Assembly (NCBI GenBank): GCA_012521315.1
Contig: JAAYMP010000163.1
Coordinates: 1-44,672, forward strand
DNA length: 44,672 bases
Direction: 5' to 3'
Source: Bacillota bacterium
GTDB lineage: Bacteria; Bacillota; UBA4882; UBA10575
The notes under the pieces are model-generated. The model searched no databases, had not been told where the DNA came from, and saw only the letters and a program-made list of their open reading frames with translations. A program made the translations under genes and the position numbers. Shown here one piece after another: positions 1 to 8,295 of this stretch; the stretch's first letter is position 1, and the number at the start of each line of letters is the position of its first letter.

Positions 1-298
1 CGAGAAAGGTTATCCGCCACCACTTGGGAACCGCGGTTGCGGCCGGGGAGGATAACAAGATTGCTTGACTGGGGACCTCCCGGCCCCATTGGTCTAAAAC
101 CCGCGGCGGGTTCAGAAAGTTTTTGTCCCCGGCAGCCACTGGAACCCCCACCGTCAGCGGGGTGTTTTTCCAATCAAGCCCCGCCCGCTCTTTGACGACA
201 ACCGGAATTTCCGCCGCTCCTTTATCGGCCTGCACCAACAAGCTGCTGCCTAAGCAGAGGATGGCGATGATGAAAAGCATCGTTCCCCGTTTGCCCAT
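1..298 (-). CDS. Secreted protein, partial; N-terminal domain resembles exo-rhamnogalacturonan lyase-like (PcRGLX/YetA) proteins
   Basis: The reading frame is open from an ATG at 298 to the left edge, so it is 3'-truncated (99 codons visible) and absent from the ORF track. The start has a good ribosome binding site (AAGGAG, 9 nt before ATG). The first ~24 residues are a signal peptide: basic MGKRG, then a hydrophobic run, then a small-residue cleavage zone near LLVQA. The following segment has the pattern 'PLTVGVPVAAG...VLDQWGREVPSQ', which recalls the N-terminal RIFT-barrel domain of PcRGLX/YetA-like polysaccharide lyases (a domain opening with a G-V-P-x-x-x-G stretch and a later D-x-x-G-R-E-V-P-x-Q motif). 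It lies 21 bp after pepV on the same strand and is probably cotranscribed. The family call is by motif memory only; secretion is the safer part. Confidence 0.5.
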   Translation of the reverse strand, partial: MGKRGTMLFIIAILCLGSSLLVQADKGAAEIPVVVKERAGLDWKNTPLTVGVPVAAGDKNFLNPPRVLDQWGREVPSQAILLSSPAATAVPKWWRITFL

Positions 299-319
299 AG
301 TCCGCTTCTCCTTATTTCC

Positions 320-1726
320 TCATTCTTCTCTCGCTAACGCGTAGAGGGCTTTCGCGTAGATCCGTGTACAAGACATAAGGTCAGCCACCGTAATATATTC
401 GTCTTTTTGGTGGGCAAGTTCCGGTTGACCCGGAAACCCGGGCCCGAAGGCCACGCCGTTCCCCAGCGCCACCGCATAAGTCCGCCCCCCGGTCGCCACC
501 GGTTTTGACCAATCGCCCGTTTCTTCCCGGTAGACCTGGAGCAAGACCTGCACCAGGGGGTGGTCAACGGGAAGATAATGGGGCGGCATGGTGCTATACT
601 CCGTAATCGTCAGTCCATAAAGGCTTAAGAGGTGGGCAATTTTCTCTTTCAAGGTTGAATAGTCGGCGCTTTGGGGCGAACGGATGTCCACTTCCATCCG
701 GATCTTGCCGCCTTCCGTGCGCACTACACCCAGATTGATCGTTAACGCGCCCGACATCTCATCCTGGCAATCAATGCCCAAACCGCGGCCATCGGTCTCC
801 CGTCCGATCCGGTCCCTAATAAAACGAACCGCCGCCCAAGCGCTCCCCTCTCCTTCCAGCGGGGCCAAGGCTTGCGCCAGCTTCACAATGGCGTTCTCCC
901 CCAGCTCCGGAGTGCTGCCATGGGCCGAAACTCCTTGTGCCCGAACCTTCAGGCGGTTTTTTTCCGGGAGGGCAAGCACCGTAATCCCATCGATGCCCTG
1001 GGCTAAAATCAGCGCTTTGCCCCTGGCCAATCCCGCTTGGTCCGGAAAGGCCAAAACCGCCTCCGCCTCCTCGGGAACGACATTTCGTCTGGTCCCGCCG
1101 GTAAAGGTCTTCAAAACGACCCCGTCACCGCCGTCCGCGGCTGCGGTCTCGAATTTCAAAGCAATTTGGCCTTTCTCGCTGTTGATCAAGGGGAAATAGG
1201 CATCCGGAGTGAACCCGTAATCAGGCTTCCTTTCGTGTTTAAAATAATGTTCCATACAGCCCCAACCACTCTCTTCATCACAACCGAAGATAATCCGGAT
1301 CTTTTTTCCCAACTTCACGCCGCTCTCTTTTAAAACTTTCAGCGCATACATCACGGCCACCGCCGGTCCCTTGTCGTCGATGGCCCCCCGGCCATAAATC
1401 TTCCCGTCGGCAACCGTTCCGGACCAGGGCGCATAGCGCCAGCCTTCTCCAGCCGGGACCACATCCAAATGGACCAAGACGCCGACGAGCTCATCACCGT
1501 TCCCGAACTCCAGATGCCCGGCATAACCCGAGAGGTTTTTTACGGTGAAGCCCTGTCTTTCACCCCAGGCCAGAACATACTCCAGGGCCCGGGCGATCTC
1601 ACGGCCAAAGGGGGCGCCGGCCCCCGCCGGTTCCGCTTTTACACTGGGGATTGCGAGCAACTCCTGTAACGTGGTGATCATTTCCGGCTGGACCTTCACA
1701 ATGCGGTCTAAAAATTCCACGGCCAT
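320..1726 (-). CDS. pepV: PepV-type M20 family dipeptidase
   Basis: A 468-residue zinc peptidase of the M20/PepV family, which cleaves dipeptides and some N-terminal residues in the cytoplasm. Metal-site motifs are present in order: HLDVVPAGEGW (His/Asp), GRGAIDDKGP (bridging Asp), CDEESGWGC (Glu pair) and a C-terminal PELAHQKDEY (His). A lid/dimerisation domain sits between the two halves of the catalytic domain, as in lactobacillal PepV, and the length matches the family. The ORF track begins 68 codons too early, inside the upstream gene; ATG 1726 is chosen because AGGAGG precedes it by a few bases and the protein then opens with MAVEFLDR. It lies 52 bp after the 235-residue gene and 21 bp before the partial secreted protein, so a three-gene unit for peptide or nutrient use is plausible. 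No signal peptide is seen. Confidence 0.9.
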   Translation of the reverse strand: MAVEFLDRIVKVQPEMITTLQELLAIPSVKAEPAGAGAPFGREIARALEYVLAWGERQGFTVKNLSGYAGHLEFGNGDELVGVLVHLDVVPAGEGWRYAPWSGTVADGKIYGRGAIDDKGPAVAVMYALKVLKESGVKLGKKIRIIFGCDEESGWGCMEHYFKHERKPDYGFTPDAYFPLINSEKGQIALKFETAAADGGDGVVLKTFTGGTRRNVVPEEAEAVLAFPDQAGLARGKALILAQGIDGITVLALPEKNRLKVRAQGVSAHGSTPELGENAIVKLAQALAPLEGEGSAWAAVRFIRDRIGRETDGRGLGIDCQDEMSGALTINLGVVRTEGGKIRMEVDIRSPQSADYSTLKEKIAHLLSLYGLTITEYSTMPPHYLPVDHPLVQVLLQVYREETGDWSKPVATGGRTYAVALGNGVAFGPGFPGQPELAHQKDEYITVADLMSCTRIYAKALYALAREE

Positions 1727-1778
1727 TACCTCCTGCTTTTTCTTCCCACCCATTCCTGAAAGATTTATTATACCACCT

Positions 1779-2486
1779 TTAGCTCGCAGTTCCAGCCGAA
1801 AGCTGTTCGAGATACCACCGTAAAAAACGAAAACCATTCTCGCGGATAAAATCATCTTCGGTCGCCCACCCTTTATGAGCGACACTATATTGCCAAAACC
1901 ATTTTTTGGCCACGGTTTCCAGGGCGGCAACCGTTGGTTCTTCCAAAGCGGTCAAAAAGATGGCCGGCCGCCAAAACCCGTCTTTTCCGGGAGAATCAGG
2001 CAGGATCCGTCCCATCATGAAACTGCCGGGCGGCGCCACAACCCCGCCCAGGGCAACGGGAATCTCCTCCGCACGGAATAAATCTTTAAAACGAACCCGC
2101 CCTTCCTTCTCAACGCGGGTTACTTGAAAGATCCCGAACCGGCTGGCGGCCAAAGACACAAGGAAATTCCGTTCTTCTTCACCCAGACCACGGTTTCTCT
2201 CCAGATAAAGGGTGATAATACTTTTCCCTTCCGGCAAGACCCGGTCACAAGTGATGAAGAGCAATAGCTCAAGGAGCAGATCGAAAGAGATGGCCGCCTT
2301 CTCCCAGAGGATAAATTCTTCAAAAACTGCGGCCACGTAATTCATCCATTCTTCTGAGCGTTGGGTGAAGGCAATCAATTCGTGAAAGGCTTTGGCCGTC
2401 TTTTCCGAGGAAAAAAAACGGTTCATCTTCACCAGATTATCCCCTTGTCCCGTGGTCAATTGGTCTTCTGGGTTGGCCTCTTTCAC
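1779..2486 (-). CDS. Uncharacterised 235-residue protein
   Basis: I do not recognise this protein with certainty. It starts at a GTG with GGAGG seven bases upstream. It has no signal peptide or transmembrane segment. The N-terminal half is predicted helical with many acidic and aromatic residues (EEWMNYVAAVFEEFILWEKAA); the middle carries a charged pattern 'LGEEERNFLVSLAASRFGIFQV' followed by a short beta-rich stretch and 'GGVVAPPGSFMMGRILP'. That middle layout (helical 'E-E-R-x-x-L' stretch, then a small barrel-like segment) is reminiscent of domains found in some SEC-C-associated proteins, but no Cys/His zinc motif is present, so this is a weak analogy. It precedes pepV on the same strand by 52 bp and is divergent from capA. 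Confidence 0.6.
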   Translation of the reverse strand: MKEANPEDQLTTGQGDNLVKMNRFFSSEKTAKAFHELIAFTQRSEEWMNYVAAVFEEFILWEKAAISFDLLLELLLFITCDRVLPEGKSIITLYLERNRGLGEEERNFLVSLAASRFGIFQVTRVEKEGRVRFKDLFRAEEIPVALGGVVAPPGSFMMGRILPDSPGKDGFWRPAIFLTALEEPTVAALETVAKKWFWQYSVAHKGWATEDDFIRENGFRFLRWYLEQLSAGTAS

Positions 2487-2618
2487 CTGTTTCCCTCCGA
2501 TCCATCTACTCCATCGCCGTCTTTAGTTATTTCCCCCTCTTGGGACGCGACTCCTGCCGGAATTAAAATTTCGCCCTCCGCTTTTTCTTCCCACGAACAA
2601 CGGAAAGCCGATGATCTG

Positions 2619-2648
2619 CTGTCATCTTCTTTGGCTTAATGATATAAT
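2619..2648 (+). promoter_or_regulatory. Probable sigma-A promoter of the capA-gcv operon
   Basis: A perfect -10 (TATAAT, 2643-2648) is preceded by CTGTCA (2619-2624, 4 of 6 matches to TTGACA) with an 18-bp spacer. It lies about 40 bp before the capA GTG start, in the divergent region between capA and the unknown minus-strand gene. I see no glycine riboswitch-like structure between it and capA. Confidence 0.5.
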
Positions 2649-2686
2649 AATGGAAGAAATTATAAGAGTGAAAAGGAGGTCCGGCG

Positions 2687-3742
2687 GTGCGCGCCAAGTT
2701 GTCTTTGGTTTTTCGCCCTTTCTCCGTCCTTTTTACCCTTTTGTTATGTTTAGCCCTGGGCGGTTCAGCCTTTAGCCAAAACCCCGAAGCGGAGGTGGTC
2801 CTTACTTTGGCCGGCGACCTTTATTTGGGAAGCTGGCTGGAGAAGATCCTTTACACCAATCCCGCTTATCCTTTTCGTTATTTACAATCGTTCTGCCAGG
2901 AAAGCGATGTTTTCTTTGTCAATCTGGAAACGCCCATTTCCACCCAGGGTGAGATTTACGTGGAAAAAACCTTTACTTTCCGTTGTTCCCCCCCGGTGGT
3001 AAATACCCTCAAAGCGGGTAACATAAACGTAGTTTCCCTGGCCAACAACCACATTATGGATTACGGGCCAGCGGCCTTGGCCGAAACCATTGCGCTTTTG
3101 GAACAACATAAGATCGCTTATACCGGTGCCGGACCCAACCTCGCCGCCGCCCGGACGCCCGCTATTCTTGAAAAAAACGGGCTTAAAATAGCCTTTCTTG
3201 CTTATAACAATACCTTACCGTTGGAGTTTAACGCCACCGCCACCCGGGCGGGGACCGCCTTCGGCGACCTGCGTTATCTGAGCGCAGACGTTAAAAAAGC
3301 CTGCGCGCTCGCGGATATCGTGGTTGTTTCTTTCCACTGGAGCGCCGAACATCTTAAAGAGCGCAAAGCCTATCAGGCCGACTTAGCCAAGGCCGCCATC
3401 AACGCCGGCGCCCACCTGGTGGTGGGACATCATCCCCACGTCATTCAAGGAGTTGAGGTTTATAAACATGGCTTGATCGCCTACAGTCTCGGTAATTTCG
3501 TCTTTGCCTCCTACAGCAGAAAGGTCCAGGACGGTCTGCTCCTGCAGGTCCGTTTGACGCCTTCCGGTCTGAAAGAGGCGGCTTTTTATCCGCTTAACAT
3601 CAACAATCACCAGGTCAATTTTCAACCGCAGCCTTATAGCGGGGACGAAGCAGAACGCGTTTTACAGGAATTGCAGGCGCTCTCCGCTCCGTTTAATACC
3701 ACCTTTCAGATGGAAGCCGACCGTGCCGTGCTCTCCTTTTAA
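2687..3742 (+). CDS. CapA/PgsA-family secreted metallophosphatase-like protein
   Basis: 351 residues. The N-terminus is a signal peptide (basic start MRAK, long hydrophobic core, cleavage zone near GSAFSQ). The rest is the CapA/PGA_cap calcineurin-like fold, with its metal-site motifs in order: LAGDLYLG, VNLETPI, SLANNHIMDYG, VSFHWSAEH and VGHHPHVIQG. Family members include PgsA/CapA, needed for poly-gamma-glutamate export or anchoring, and many uncharacterised envelope phosphoesterases. No capB/capC partners are in the window, so a capsule role cannot be claimed. GTG 2687 is preceded by AAAAGGAGG. It is followed after 38 bp by gcvT with no terminator visible, so it seems to share a transcript with the glycine cleavage genes, which is an odd pairing. 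Confidence 0.85.
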   Translation: MRAKLSLVFRPFSVLFTLLLCLALGGSAFSQNPEAEVVLTLAGDLYLGSWLEKILYTNPAYPFRYLQSFCQESDVFFVNLETPISTQGEIYVEKTFTFRCSPPVVNTLKAGNINVVSLANNHIMDYGPAALAETIALLEQHKIAYTGAGPNLAAARTPAILEKNGLKIAFLAYNNTLPLEFNATATRAGTAFGDLRYLSADVKKACALADIVVVSFHWSAEHLKERKAYQADLAKAAINAGAHLVVGHHPHVIQGVEVYKHGLIAYSLGNFVFASYSRKVQDGLLLQVRLTPSGLKEAAFYPLNINNHQVNFQPQPYSGDEAERVLQELQALSAPFNTTFQMEADRAVLSF

Positions 3743-3780
3743 CGCCGGTCTTTAAAAAACAGGTAAAGGAGCGATTAACC

Positions 3781-4878
3781 GTGGCCCCAAGCCAAGAGAA
3801 GAAAACCCCGCTTAACGAAAGCTGTCAACAAGCGGGTGCCCGCTTTACCGAATTTGCGGGCTGGCAGATGCCTCTTCAGTTCGCCGGTATCCTTCAAGAG
3901 GTTCATGCCGTTCGGAACCACGCCGGGCTGTTTGACGTCTCCCACATGGGCGAATTACTGGTCACCGGTCCGGAAGCCGCACTCTTTTTAGACCGGATGC
4001 TCACCAATAACCTCGCCACCCTCGAAAACGGTCAAGTCATCTACACTTTTCTTTGCAACCACGACGGTGGGACCATTGACGACCTGTTGGTTTACCGCAT
4101 CGGACCACAAGAGTTTTTGCTGGTGGTCAACGCGATCAATACCGAACCGGTCCTCTCCTTCTTGCAGTCCCAGACCGCCGGTTATCAAGTGGAACTCCGG
4201 GACTATTCCCCCCTCTTTGCACTCCTGGCCCTTCAGGGCCCCGTGGCCGCTACCATCATTGCCCGGCTTTTTCCGGAGGTCCTCCCCTTAAAACCTTTCC
4301 GGTTCAAGAAACTAGCGTGGCAAAACGAGGAACTGATCTTTTCGCGCACCGGCTATACCGGTGAGGACGGTTTCGAGATTTATATCCCCCCAACCCTGGC
4401 CGCAACCCTCTGGTCCGATCTCCTTCGCGCCGGCGAGGATGACGGCTTGGTCCCGGCCGGTCTGGGGGCCAGGGATCTGCTCCGGCTGGAGGCGGGCTTA
4501 CCGCTTTACGGAAACGAACTTTCGCCGTCAATCTCACCGGTCCAGGCCGGATTAGAACGCTTTATCGCTTGGGAAAAGCCGGATTTTTGCGGTCGTCTCC
4601 CCTTGTTACGAGAAAAGAATGATCCCTCCACCCCGCGGCGGATCGGCCTCCGCGCCGACCGTTCCGCCATCCCCCGGCCGGGGATGACCGTCTATTGGGA
4701 TCAACAGCCGATCGGGCGGATTACTTCCGGATCCTATTCGCCAACCATTGGGCAAGCGCTGGGGATGGCCTTGGTGCATCCGGTCCCGCCCCCGGGGACC
4801 CCGCTGGCGCTGGCGGTCCGTGACACCTTCCGTCCCGCCAAATGCGTGGAACTTCCGTTTTATAAGAAAAAGAGGTAA
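3781..4878 (+). CDS. gcvT: Aminomethyltransferase, glycine cleavage T-protein
   Basis: 365 residues, the usual length. T-protein takes the aminomethyl group from lipoylated H-protein, releases ammonia and passes the one-carbon unit to tetrahydrofolate as 5,10-methylene-THF. Visible motifs are FDVSHMGELLVTG, the active-site region HDGGTIDDLLVYR with the conserved Asp pair, SRTGYTGEDGFEIY, and GLGARDLLRLEAGLPLYG, all typical of GcvT rather than of YgfZ-like paralogs. Translation begins at GTG 3781 after AAAGGAGCG. The gene sits between capA and gcvPA; the gap to gcvPA is four bases, so the two are translationally coupled. The H-protein gene that often lies between T and P is absent here. Confidence 0.95.
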   Translation: MAPSQEKKTPLNESCQQAGARFTEFAGWQMPLQFAGILQEVHAVRNHAGLFDVSHMGELLVTGPEAALFLDRMLTNNLATLENGQVIYTFLCNHDGGTIDDLLVYRIGPQEFLLVVNAINTEPVLSFLQSQTAGYQVELRDYSPLFALLALQGPVAATIIARLFPEVLPLKPFRFKKLAWQNEELIFSRTGYTGEDGFEIYIPPTLAATLWSDLLRAGEDDGLVPAGLGARDLLRLEAGLPLYGNELSPSISPVQAGLERFIAWEKPDFCGRLPLLREKNDPSTPRRIGLRADRSAIPRPGMTVYWDQQPIGRITSGSYSPTIGQALGMALVHPVPPPGTPLALAVRDTFRPAKCVELPFYKKKR

Positions 4879-4882
4879 AAAG

Positions 4883-6235
4883 ATGGGCCATCCTTATTTA
4901 CCGTTAACCGATCCGGAACGGCGTCGGATGGCAAGGGTCATTGGCCTTCAAGACCCGTCCGAACTGTTCGCCATCATCCCGGAGACAATCCGCGCCCAAG
5001 CTTCTTTTGAGCTTCCTGCCCACAATGAGTGGGCGGTTAAGAAGCTCTTTACCCAGTGGGCGGCGGAGAATACCCCCTGCTCGCAGATGATTTCCTTTCT
5101 GGGGGCCGGCGCCTATGAACACGCGATCCCGGCGGCCCTCTCTTATCTGGTCAGCCGTTCCGAGTTTCTGACCGCCTATACCCCCTACCAACCCGAGTTC
5201 AGCCAGGGACTCCTCCAGGCCTTTTTTGAATATCAATCCTTAATTGCCGAACTGACCGGGATGGACGTGGCCAATGCTTCAATGTACGACGGACCCACCG
5301 CCTTAGCCGAAGCCGTCCTCCTGGCCTATAATGCCAGCAATAAGAGGGAGTTTATCGTTATTTCCGGATTAAATCCCGAAGCCCAACAGGTTCTCCAAAC
5401 TTATACCGCCCATTTACCGGTTAAGATGCATTATTTAGCGCTGCGGGAACAAGAACCGGAAGTCAACGCCTCCCTTGCCCCCTTGCTTTCCGGCCAAACC
5501 GCCGCGGTCATCATCCAATACCCGGATTTCTTCGGCCGCCTGCGGCTGACCAAGGAACTGCTGAACTTAATAAAAGAATCCGGTGCCCTGTCCATCATTT
5601 ATCTTAACGACCCGGTCTGCCTCGGCTTGTTGGAACCCCCCGGGGCGCTGGGTGCGGATCTCGTGGTCGGTGAAGCCCAGTCTTTCGGGCTACCCCTCTC
5701 CTTCGGCGGACCCTACCTTGGTTTTTTCGCGGCGAAAAAGGATTTCCTCCGGAACATGCCCGGTCGCTTGGTTGGCAAAACCACCGATTCCGACGGAGAA
5801 GAAGGTTTTGTCCTGACGCTGCAAACCAGGGAACAACATATCCGGCGGGAAAAAGCCACTTCCAACATCTGTACCAACCAAGCCCTCTGTGCGATCACTG
5901 CCACCATCTACCTGTCTTTGCTGGGCCCAACCGGTTTAAAAGAAGTCGCCCTTTCCACGGTAAAAAATAGTCATTACCTCTATTCCCAATTGACCAGGAT
6001 TCCGGCGGTGCAAGGACTGTCGCCCGAACCCTTTTTCCATGAATTTGTGGTCGGCCTGCCCACGGCCGATGCTTCCTTCTTCCCGAAAATGAAGGAACAA
6101 GGCTTTTTCCCCGGTTATCAGTTACCCACCGGCCGACCGTTTTCCACCAACGCCTGTCTCTTGTATACCTCCGAACTAAGAACAAAAGACGAGATGGACC
6201 GTTTTTGCGAAGCGATTGAGAGGTGTGTGCCATGA
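4883..6235 (+). CDS. gcvPA: Glycine dehydrogenase (decarboxylating), subunit 1
   Basis: 450 residues. This is the N-terminal half of the split P-protein (alpha subunit), which with GcvPB decarboxylates glycine with PLP and loads the aminomethyl group on H-protein lipoate. Typical stretches are FLGAGAYEHAIP, YTPYQPEFSQG and the GMDVANASMYDG segment. The PLP lysine is in the partner subunit, as expected of the split form. The ORF track start (4748) is inside gcvT; ATG 4883 follows AAAGAGGTAAAAAG and opens MGHPYLPLT, matching family starts. The TGA overlaps the gcvPB ATG by four bases (ATGA). Confidence 0.95.
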   Translation: MGHPYLPLTDPERRRMARVIGLQDPSELFAIIPETIRAQASFELPAHNEWAVKKLFTQWAAENTPCSQMISFLGAGAYEHAIPAALSYLVSRSEFLTAYTPYQPEFSQGLLQAFFEYQSLIAELTGMDVANASMYDGPTALAEAVLLAYNASNKREFIVISGLNPEAQQVLQTYTAHLPVKMHYLALREQEPEVNASLAPLLSGQTAAVIIQYPDFFGRLRLTKELLNLIKESGALSIIYLNDPVCLGLLEPPGALGADLVVGEAQSFGLPLSFGGPYLGFFAAKKDFLRNMPGRLVGKTTDSDGEEGFVLTLQTREQHIRREKATSNICTNQALCAITATIYLSLLGPTGLKEVALSTVKNSHYLYSQLTRIPAVQGLSPEPFFHEFVVGLPTADASFFPKMKEQGFFPGYQLPTGRPFSTNACLLYTSELRTKDEMDRFCEAIERCVP

Positions 6236-7683
6236 AAATGCAAGCCGGACCTGTTTTACTGAACCAAACTTCCGTCCCGGGAAGACGGGGTTATCTTCCC
6301 CCCGTTTCGGAGCTGCCGGCATCCGAAGAAGAACTGATCCCGCCCTCTTTTCGCCGCACAACGCCACTGAACCTGCCGGAACTGAGCGAAATGGACGTAA
6401 CACGCCACTTTACCCGGTTATCCCAGCGGAGTTTCGGTGTGGACCAAGGCTTTTATCCGCTGGGCTCGTGTACCATGAAATACAACCCCAAACTCTTGGA
6501 GGATCTGGCTTCTCTTCCCGGGTTTCGTGACCTCCACCCATTACAGGACGAATCCAGCACCCAAGGAGCCCTCCGGATCATTTACACTGCAGAAAAGATC
6601 TTTGCGACCATCACCGGGATGGACGCCTTTACGCTGCAACCGGCTGCCGGGGCCCACGGCGAACTGACCGGTCTGTTGATTATCAAAGCAGCCCTGCGGG
6701 ACCAAGGCGAACTGGCCCGGGAGATAATTCTTATTCCCGACTCCGCCCATGGCACCAACCCCGCCAGTGCGGCCCTGGCCGGCTTTAAAGTCCAGAAGAT
6801 TCCGTCTTCGGTGGCCGGGATCATCGAACCGGAGGACCTTAAACCTTATTTGTCTCCGCAGGTGGCCGGGTTGATGTTGACAAACCCCAACACCCTGGGT
6901 CTCTTTGAAGAAAAGATTTTAACCGTCACCCAGATGATCCACGACATCGGCGGCCAGGTCTACTACGACGGCGCCAACCTCAATGCCATTATGGGTTGGG
7001 CCCGTCCCGGCGATATGGGGTTCGACCTTGTCCATCTCAATCTCCATAAGACTTTTGCCACCCCCCACGGCGGCGGCGGTCCCGGTTCCGGACCCTTGGG
7101 TGTTAAAGCCCACTTGGCACCGTATTTGCCTGTTCCCCGGGTCGTCTCGACGCCGACCGGTTTGAAGTGGAGTTATGATGCGCCCAGGACTATCGGCAAA
7201 GTGAAAGGATTCTGGGGTCATTTCGCGGTGATCATCAAAGCCCTCGCCTATATTTACAGCCTTGGCTACGAAGGGTTGAAACAGGCGGCCGCCGATGCGG
7301 TCTTAGCGGCCAATTATCTCCAGACATTGTTAAAGCAAGACTACAATCTTCCCTACGACTGCCACTGTATGCACGAGTTTGTCCTCAGCGGGTTGAAGGA
7401 CAATCCGGCCGGGGTCCGCACCATGGATCTGGCGAAAAGCCTCCTTGATTACGGGATCCATCCGCCCACCGTCTACTTCCCCTTGATCGTTGCCGAGGCC
7501 TTAATGATTGAACCCACCGAATCCGTCACCTTGGATCTACTGGATGCTTTTGTGGCGATCATGAAAGATTTGGCTGCTCGAGCCAAGACCACACCGGAGC
7601 AACTAAAAAAAGCACCCTACACGACACCCGTCCGGCGCTTAAACGAAGCGGAAGCGGCGCGCCACCCGGTCCTAAGGTGGTAA
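6232..7683 (+). CDS. gcvPB: Glycine dehydrogenase (decarboxylating), subunit 2
   Basis: 483 residues, the C-terminal half of split P-protein. It carries the PLP-binding lysine in the motif HLNLHKTFATPHGGGGPG and the upstream SYPLGSCTMKY-like segment (here FYPLGSCTMKYNPK). Together with GcvPA it forms the heterotetrameric glycine decarboxylase. The ATG at 6232 overlaps the gcvPA stop by four bases and GAGGTG lies upstream, so I use it rather than the GTG nine bases earlier. It is the last gene of the capA-gcvT-gcvPA-gcvPB unit and ends 18 bp before the stop of a convergent DUF559 gene; no strong terminator is visible in that short gap. Confidence 0.95.
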   Translation: MKMQAGPVLLNQTSVPGRRGYLPPVSELPASEEELIPPSFRRTTPLNLPELSEMDVTRHFTRLSQRSFGVDQGFYPLGSCTMKYNPKLLEDLASLPGFRDLHPLQDESSTQGALRIIYTAEKIFATITGMDAFTLQPAAGAHGELTGLLIIKAALRDQGELAREIILIPDSAHGTNPASAALAGFKVQKIPSSVAGIIEPEDLKPYLSPQVAGLMLTNPNTLGLFEEKILTVTQMIHDIGGQVYYDGANLNAIMGWARPGDMGFDLVHLNLHKTFATPHGGGGPGSGPLGVKAHLAPYLPVPRVVSTPTGLKWSYDAPRTIGKVKGFWGHFAVIIKALAYIYSLGYEGLKQAAADAVLAANYLQTLLKQDYNLPYDCHCMHEFVLSGLKDNPAGVRTMDLAKSLLDYGIHPPTVYFPLIVAEALMIEPTESVTLDLLDAFVAIMKDLAARAKTTPEQLKKAPYTTPVRRLNEAEAARHPVLRW

Positions 7684-7701
7684 ACGTACCTGCTCCCTTC
7701 T

Positions 7702-8133
7702 CTATTCTTCCGACTTCACTTCCTCTTGGTCCGGCTTCTTTTTATAAGCGGCCAGCTGACTTTGCCAGGGGGCTTGCCCCTCATCCGGACGGGCTCCCCT
7801 TTTTAATTGGCGGTCATGACCCTCAATAAAAGCCTTAATCTGCCGCAGGCATCCTTTAATGTCCTGGTAAACCTGGGAATTGGTAAAACGCACCACATGG
7901 TAACCGGCTGCCTCCAACCGCCGGTCTTTTTGGAGATCCCTTGCTTGCTGCCCCGCGCTCAAGTGGTAAAAACCATCGATCTCGATGACCAGATAATAAT
8001 CGGGCAAGAAGAGATCCACTTCCATCCCCTCTAGCCACTGGTTTTCCAGAAAGCCGATCTTCTCATCCCGTAATTTCTCCGCCAGTAAGCGCTGTGCTCC
8101 CGTTTTGGAAGGTTGAAACCGCAAACCTCTCAC
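7702..8133 (-). CDS. DUF559/Vsr-like endonuclease-domain protein
   Basis: 143 residues with a restriction-endonuclease-like fold core: E-x-x-VDLFLPDYYLVIEIDG followed by H, a spacing of ~20, then GYHVVRFTNSQVY. The 'D...E-x-D' arrangement is the PD-(D/E)xK-type site of DUF559 proteins, which are related to Vsr mismatch endonuclease. The C-terminal ~40 residues are charged and probably disordered. The annotated start is GTG 8133, but it has no convincing ribosome binding site; the frame stays open 16 codons further upstream (basic, ELEREKKK-like) without an ATG/GTG/TTG, so the true start may be non-canonical. No methylase or other restriction partner is adjacent. DNA binding is inferred from the fold only. 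Confidence 0.75.
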   Translation of the reverse strand: MRGLRFQPSKTGAQRLLAEKLRDEKIGFLENQWLEGMEVDLFLPDYYLVIEIDGFYHLSAGQQARDLQKDRRLEAAGYHVVRFTNSQVYQDIKGCLRQIKAFIEGHDRQLKRGARPDEGQAPWQSQLAAYKKKPDQEEVKSEE

Positions 8134-8225
8134 CTTTTTCTTTAAACCGTACGGCTTTTTCTTCTCCCGTTCTAATTCTATGTTTTAAAGCTAAAGGATT
8201 GTTCCAAACCGTCCTTTATGTATGA

Positions 8226-8247
8226 AAAAGCCCCTCTTCCAGGGGCC
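8226..8247 (-). terminator. Rho-independent terminator of the bactofilin/M23 operon
   Basis: Read on the minus strand, GCCCCT / AGGGGC arms (6 bp, 5-nt loop) are followed at once by CTTTTTC. It lies about 50 bp past the stop of the last bactofilin gene and upstream of the DUF559 gene, so it separates the two units. Confidence 0.8.
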
Positions 8248-8295
8248 TATTTTCTCCTTATAACTCTACGTTTTATAACAAGCCACTTTTCGCCG

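Noticed and set aside
123-344. 73-codon plus-strand ORF at the left edge
   Set aside because: It is antisense to the signal-peptide gene on the minus strand, which has the better ribosome site and protein-like sequence.
2487-2655. Open minus-strand frame of about 57 codons ending in a TGA that overlaps the GTG of the 235-residue gene
   Set aside because: It has no ATG, GTG or TTG anywhere in the frame and no ribosome binding site, so it is more likely leader DNA than a gene.
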